Assembly: GCA_026120035.1 (NCBI GenBank)
Contig: JALRME010000016.1
Coordinates: forward strand, 310,001-374,000
Direction of reading: 5' to 3'
Source: Coleophoma eucalyptorum
Lineage: Eukaryota > Ascomycota > Leotiomycetes > Helotiales > Dermateaceae
Length of the DNA: 64,000 nucleotides
In this document: positions 59,644-64,000 of the stretch, in pieces
Numbering within the stretch: position 1 is the stretch's first letter
Layout of the letters: every line of letters starts with the position of its first letter
Notes under the pieces: model-generated
The model's input: the letters and a program-made list of their open reading frames with translations, nothing else
Database searches by the model: none
What the model was told of the DNA's origin: nothing
Made by a program: the position numbers and the translations under genes

Positions 59644-60708
59644 ATGGCCCACCAAGCACATGCTCTGCCTTGGAATACTCTCGCCTCCAATTTCAAGTAT
59701 ATGATCAACTATCAAAGCTATCCACCTCATCGCTGGGATGTTTTTGGAGACGGCGACCCTGAGAAACGCTCGAAGGAGCTGGGCCACTTCTCCCGCGTGT
59801 TCAGCAAACAGATCCAGGATTTTGCCGCGACCGAGCGTGCGAAGTATGAATCCGTAGAGTACTACAGAAAGCGGGCCGCTACGTGGACAACATCCCTAAA
59901 GCCAGAAGCCAGGACGGAAGAACAGGAAACTCCTACCAGGAAAAGGGGCCAAGGCCCAATTGCCAAAGAAACGAGGGAGGTTATTTCGGATGAAGTGCTC
60001 GAAAGGGCCCAGGGGGGTGGAGCACGGCTTTATAGGGAAATTCAAACCATTAGGAACTGGCTTGTCAGTGAAGGAAACAATTATGCCGGATGGACAGATG
60101 GTGGGGACACATTGAAAGTTCTTATGATGGAGGCTGCTGCTGCGAAACCAGCCATGTCAACGCAGCCCGGTCACGAAGGAATGAAAAGGGAGAGCATGGA
60201 GACTCTCCTCCTTATGGCAAACCACCCAGATCTCAAGATTCTCTCCTTGAAGAACATGCACCATGGTCATCATTTTGGTGTTAGCCGAGTCGCCGAAGAA
60301 GCCACCAGAGTTTATTTATGGCTGAATTTGCTGCTTGCCATGAGAGACGCTGGCTCGAAGATATGTGATCCCGATCCAGATCCTGAGGCTAAATGGCCAA
60401 AGATTTATCAGAACTGCCATTCCTATCAATATATGCTTCGTAGTGTTGCAGGGCGCTATGGCGGCGACGCGCAATGTCTTGTTCACTGGGATTTCTTCTG
60501 CTCGAAATTGGACGAACATTACTCATCTCCTGATGAGCCGTATAAAGATGTTTTGGCAGAAAAGAATATAGAGGCTTTGAGGGAGTACCTGAAGGGTGTA
60601 TGGAGAGTCATGGTTATTTATGATATTGTGATTCGCGAGGCTGGTGGTGATCCGGATTGGGATAATGAATTCAATTGTGTATTTCGCTACAAGGATTATG
60701 GAACATAG
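59644..60708 (+). CDS. Orphan protein, 354 residues, intronless
   Basis: The frame is open from 59572, but I start at the ATG at 59644 because the sequence before it reads as leader (hydrophobic, AT-rich). Starting at 59572 would add 24 residues with a hydrophobic stretch that could mimic a signal anchor. The protein is soluble-looking and mostly helical, with a basic segment TRKRGQGP near residue 100, a His-rich NMHHGHHFGVSRVAEEATR near 200-215 and an acidic DPDPDPEAKWPK. The His cluster could bind a metal, but I see no known catalytic pattern. No family recognised. Neighbours are non-coding on both sides, so it stands alone in a poor region, as lineage-specific genes often do. Confidence 0.75.
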   Translation: MAHQAHALPWNTLASNFKYMINYQSYPPHRWDVFGDGDPEKRSKELGHFSRVFSKQIQDFAATERAKYESVEYYRKRAATWTTSLKPEARTEEQETPTRKRGQGPIAKETREVISDEVLERAQGGGARLYREIQTIRNWLVSEGNNYAGWTDGGDTLKVLMMEAAAAKPAMSTQPGHEGMKRESMETLLLMANHPDLKILSLKNMHHGHHFGVSRVAEEATRVYLWLNLLLAMRDAGSKICDPDPDPEAKWPKIYQNCHSYQYMLRSVAGRYGGDAQCLVHWDFFCSKLDEHYSSPDEPYKDVLAEKNIEALREYLKGVWRVMVIYDIVIREAGGDPDWDNEFNCVFRYKDYGT

Positions 60709-62621
60709 AATTGTTAGACTACTAGAACTAAATCACTTCCAAGTATACCAGAGGCCACGAGTAATCCCAAGATCCTTCGTAGTTACAAATGTTAAGGATA
60801 GATTTGGTAGGTCAAAGGCAATATGGTCCAGTAACGAGCTATGATAGAAGGATTATCAGGGCATTCAAAACCGAGGGCTCGAGGCAAACTTTGTGGAAAC
60901 AATCTTGCATCGCAAAATTACTTACCGGCTACAATTCTATGACCAATTAGTACTACACTAGAATATGAAGTAAGTTTGCCGCTTATCAGAGCCGGGCAAC
61001 GCAACGGAACAGTGCTAAAGGATAACTTCAAACTCTTGGCTAGTGGCATCGCTACTGAATGCGACGTATGTGCGAAGAAATACACAGTAGGGAATCATCA
61101 AATTTCTAATTATCTTCCAATACAAGTATTACTGTATTGAAAAAAGGACCAATAAATATTTTTAGGAAGAGAGCGTCATATTATCAACTCCAATAAGTGT
61201 TTGAGGTCTGATAGCAGGCAGAGTAAGAAGACTCGCCCTTTAATTACTTTGATTGTCCAGAGTATGTTTACTGTCCTGTCTAGGGTAGCGACTGTGAAAG
61301 GCCTATCGAATCTCTAAATATCTCCCCGGCAGACTTACGTATGCAACTAATAAAGACTCGGAGGACCATCGCATTCAATCCAGGTCTGAACTCTTACTAG
61401 ATCAATCATAAATCCAAGATGGTCATATCCCATTAAATCTTTTTGGAAAATAGCCAGATTGTGCCGGCGCCAAAGTTGACTCCTCGACTTTAGAGATAGG
61501 AGTAATCTCCGTAAGCCATCCATCCTTCATCATCCAAGAAATTTGTCCGCACCATCTGATAAACAGCTTGTATAATGTGAGCACCTAGCATCATCTTGTC
61601 TCAAGATTTCCAAGATGTATCACTACCTATAGATACTGTAATATTCAGCTGCATCATATTCCACGCTTCCATAACTTCCCGACATCTTCAGGTTTCGTCC
61701 AATGTCTTTCCTCACTCTCTATCCAAGAAAATTCCGCATTCCAAGCATTAGATCTGCCTCAGAAAGCCTGATCTTCCAGTATTCCTAGTCAACTTTCAGT
61801 GGTCAGTGCATTTCCGGTTCCAGGAGAACTGGCGTTGGGGTAAGACCATCAACGGATGTGCCTTCCCCTTCCCCCGATGCCATCTGTAGCTCTCCTGGTA
61901 TTAAGCTGCCTTGATACTAGTCCAAAAAGTAACTGGTTCCGTGCCATCCGAATATCTTTCAAACACGCCAAAGGTCCACGTTATTCGGCTCACGTTCCAG
62001 TTGAGCATGCGCGCGAACGATAGGAACTGTTAGAATAAATGGAACGCGGGTGTCACCCCATCCTCCTTTTCTTTCCGTGCTGGATCCTGGATGTTTATCT
62101 TTGCAGAGACAGAGCAGATACCTATCATCTGAAGGATGCTCGGCTCGAGACATCGCTTCGGGCCCAATTTGGCTTGAAACGTTTGATGGGATGGGATAGT
62201 TTGAAACAGATGGAATCACCCGGGTTGTACATGGCAGTCACTATCATGCAACTTTGGCCCGCCTGATAATGAAGTTGCATCACAGATTGAAGATTAGCTG
62301 CATATACGGTAATTTGGTGACTGTCATTGGTCCCCTGCTGTAGCAGATATATCTCTCTTCGAATGACATGTCCAAAACATATCTCCCTTCGAGCTTCAAG
62401 AGTATATTCGATAGGGTAGATTGCAATATCAGTCAGTCATTGATGGCAATTATCAAATGTCTTTGGAGAGGTGTTACTGGAATTCCAGGGGATCCCTACT
62501 AGGTGCGGCCCGAGTTGGTTGGTCAAGCCCGGATGCTTCGCCTTCGGCAGAGAGCCAGGAATAAGCAATACAGATATGCCTGCTGCTCGCCAAATGCATC
62601 GTTATCGGACATGGAAATTAA
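60709..62621. other. AT-rich intergenic region
   Basis: 1.9 kb without a supportable gene. A pair of overlapping opposite frames near 61959-62266 has no linked exons and no family pattern. Confidence 0.5.
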
Positions 62622-63535
62622 TCACATTGCAGATTTGTACTAAAATTAAGACTTGGCCGTTATGTAGGAGAGGATAACCCCAAAACCTGCCAACAGGTAG
62701 TCCATGTGATTCGCACTCACTTGCATCTTTGAATGCATCTGTGCCGCTTCAACCTGCCTCTCTCAAGTATTAATCAAAAATACAAATATGTTCCAGATAG
62801 TGTTCGTTCAGGAATGGGTTTACCTGAGCGACGGCTTCACTTTTAGAGAATCGCCACGCAATACAAGGCGCATTGATTTCATTCCAAGCCTCCAAGAACT
62901 CGGGGGCTGAATCTTGGCCAGGGCTTCATTAGTTAACGTCATCATGGCGGCGCAGAGAGTGGAAGAAAGAAGCAAAACTCCTTACTGATTGCATGGACGA
63001 GGCGCTCCAGGCTTTTCTTTGCTATTTGTATGATGTTGTTGAGGCTGGAAGTTGCCACTGGTGATTCGTATAGATAGTCTCTGAAATCTACTTGTTCCTC
63101 TTGAGTTCAAGGGTCAGAGTTAATGATTTGATCATGAGACTGTAATTGCATGACTCTGCTGGATGCTGTAAATGAAGATTGGCTCTTCAACAGCGATGCG
63201 CACTTGTCAATCCCTTACACACTGCAGTCTGTATAATACTTTATACTTTGGAATTTGTCCTGGTGACTCTGGCTCAACACTTGCTGGTCTTGCTACCTCT
63301 TTCAGTTTACGAGGAGCATGCTGAGATACAGTTATGATTGCGCCACTTGTTAATTCAAAGTTGGAGGTTGAGAAGGTGACAAGACTGGTTACATCAATTG
63401 ATGATTCTCGTTCCTGGTTGGTGGAATCACGGCAGATGCAGATTTTGACGTTTGGGTCGTCTCACCCATCTTCCCATCCTTGCCTTTCTCTCTTACCAAG
63501 TGGTGTTGTAGCACATCGGCAAGTGATCTTTAGCA
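62622..63535 (-). pseudogene. Broken or incompletely resolved multi-exon gene
   Basis: Minus-strand exons that keep one frame are 63219-63461, 62986-63097, 62824-62906, 62721-62753 and 62622-62639, ending at a TGA. Junctions have good signals (GTAAGG, GTAAGG, GTAAAC, GTGAGT). The joined protein reads as a Ser/Thr/Val-rich part (SIDVTSLVTFSTSNFELTSG) followed by helices (SSLNNIIQIAKKSLERLVHA, then TPEFLEAWNEINAPCIAWRF). Upstream the same frame continues past an in-frame TGA at 63462-63464 to an ATG at about 63533 (MLKITCRCATTPLGKRE). A CGA to TGA change would explain that stop. Further exons may lie toward the right edge. No family recognised; it could be a live gene whose 5' exons I failed to find. 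Confidence 0.42.
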
Positions 63536-64000
63536 TCTTTCAAGCTTTTGGGAAAGCATAGCGCGTTTGGCTGGCTAAGGAACCTTAGTAGTTGGAGTTG
63601 TCGGCAATTGAAGGATTTGACTAAAATAGCCACAATCTCTCACTTCCTCCACGCAGCATTTTCGAAGTCCTGATAAGGCTCCCCAGATATCTAGGAGGTC
63701 AGCTTTCTGCAATCCCTCCGGTGGAGATACCACCTGCAACCTATAGGAACCACTGCCTGCTTTTCTTTTTGACTTGGATTCCAGACATAGATTTAAATCC
63801 GTCATGAGACAGCAGCCAGAGTGTCCAGCCCGATCTATTGCTAGTCATGGCATGTGAGGGTCTGCAAGGATTGGATTTGTGTTCAACAACAACGCCTACG
63901 CTACGGAAAAGCCTCTTGAAGCTTGCCACAAGCCCACCCGTGCCATGCCCTTAGGCAGAACTTAGATTCGTCCTCCATTCTACTCAGTATCTCCCTTCCC
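63536..64000. other. Right edge, possible 5' part of the broken gene
   Basis: Two minus-strand frames (63741-63929 and 63575-63805) overlap and may be exons or decayed pieces of the gene ending at 62622. I could not join them by splice sites without meeting stops. Confidence 0.3.

Noticed and set aside
61959..62266. Opposite overlapping frames of about 80 codons
   Set aside because: No family pattern, no linked exons, and stops are dense around them.

Overview
The window looks like nuclear DNA of a filamentous ascomycete (Pezizomycotina; I lean towards Leotiomycetes/Helotiales, but that is an impression). The reasons are short GT-AG introns of about 45-100 nt with CTAAC/CTGAC-type branch points, two Zn2Cys6 regulators, long spacers between genes, a tRNA-Lys(TTT) with a roughly 10-nt intron, and single-copy housekeeping genes of ascomycete type. 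I rebuilt the exon structures by hand from splice signals and reading frame, so exon edges are predictions.

Layout. 0-8.4 kb: allantoinase with GATA boxes upstream, a long orphan protein, SYS1 and COA6 sharing a divergent promoter, and a phytanoyl-CoA-dioxygenase-like protein. 10.6-19.2 kb: a peroxisomal copper amine oxidase ending in SKL, an MFS monocarboxylate-type transporter, and a Zn2Cys6 regulator on the opposite strand. 19.2-27.4 kb: about 8.2 kb with no supportable gene, with simple repeats. 27.4-34.1 kb: a decayed gene that once joined a ubiquitin-like N-terminus, a von Willebrand A domain and an E2 ubiquitin-conjugating domain, divergent from an intact 709-residue Zn2Cys6 regulator. 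35-46.7 kb: tRNA-Thr(AGT), a Caps_synth-type glycosyltransferase-like protein, then CFT2 and SEC24 head to head, and a small conserved-looking orphan. 48-56 kb: a DUF3632 protein, a secreted RNase T1-family protein, mitochondrial asparaginyl-tRNA synthetase, and a TIGR02452/microbial-type PARG protein. 56-64 kb: tRNA-Lys(TTT), an intronless orphan of 354 residues, and a second broken-looking gene at the right edge.

How the genes fit together. Most are unrelated housekeeping neighbours: Golgi and COPII traffic, mRNA 3' end processing, cytochrome oxidase assembly, mitochondrial translation. Two groupings may matter. The first is nitrogen salvage: allantoinase with HGATAR sites, and further on the amine oxidase, transporter and regulator. 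The second, and the most unusual locus, is the UBL-vWA-E2 gene. Its catalytic E2 Cys, HPN motif, vWA MIDAS and terminal splice sites are still readable, but at least four frameshifts and four in-frame stops interrupt the middle.
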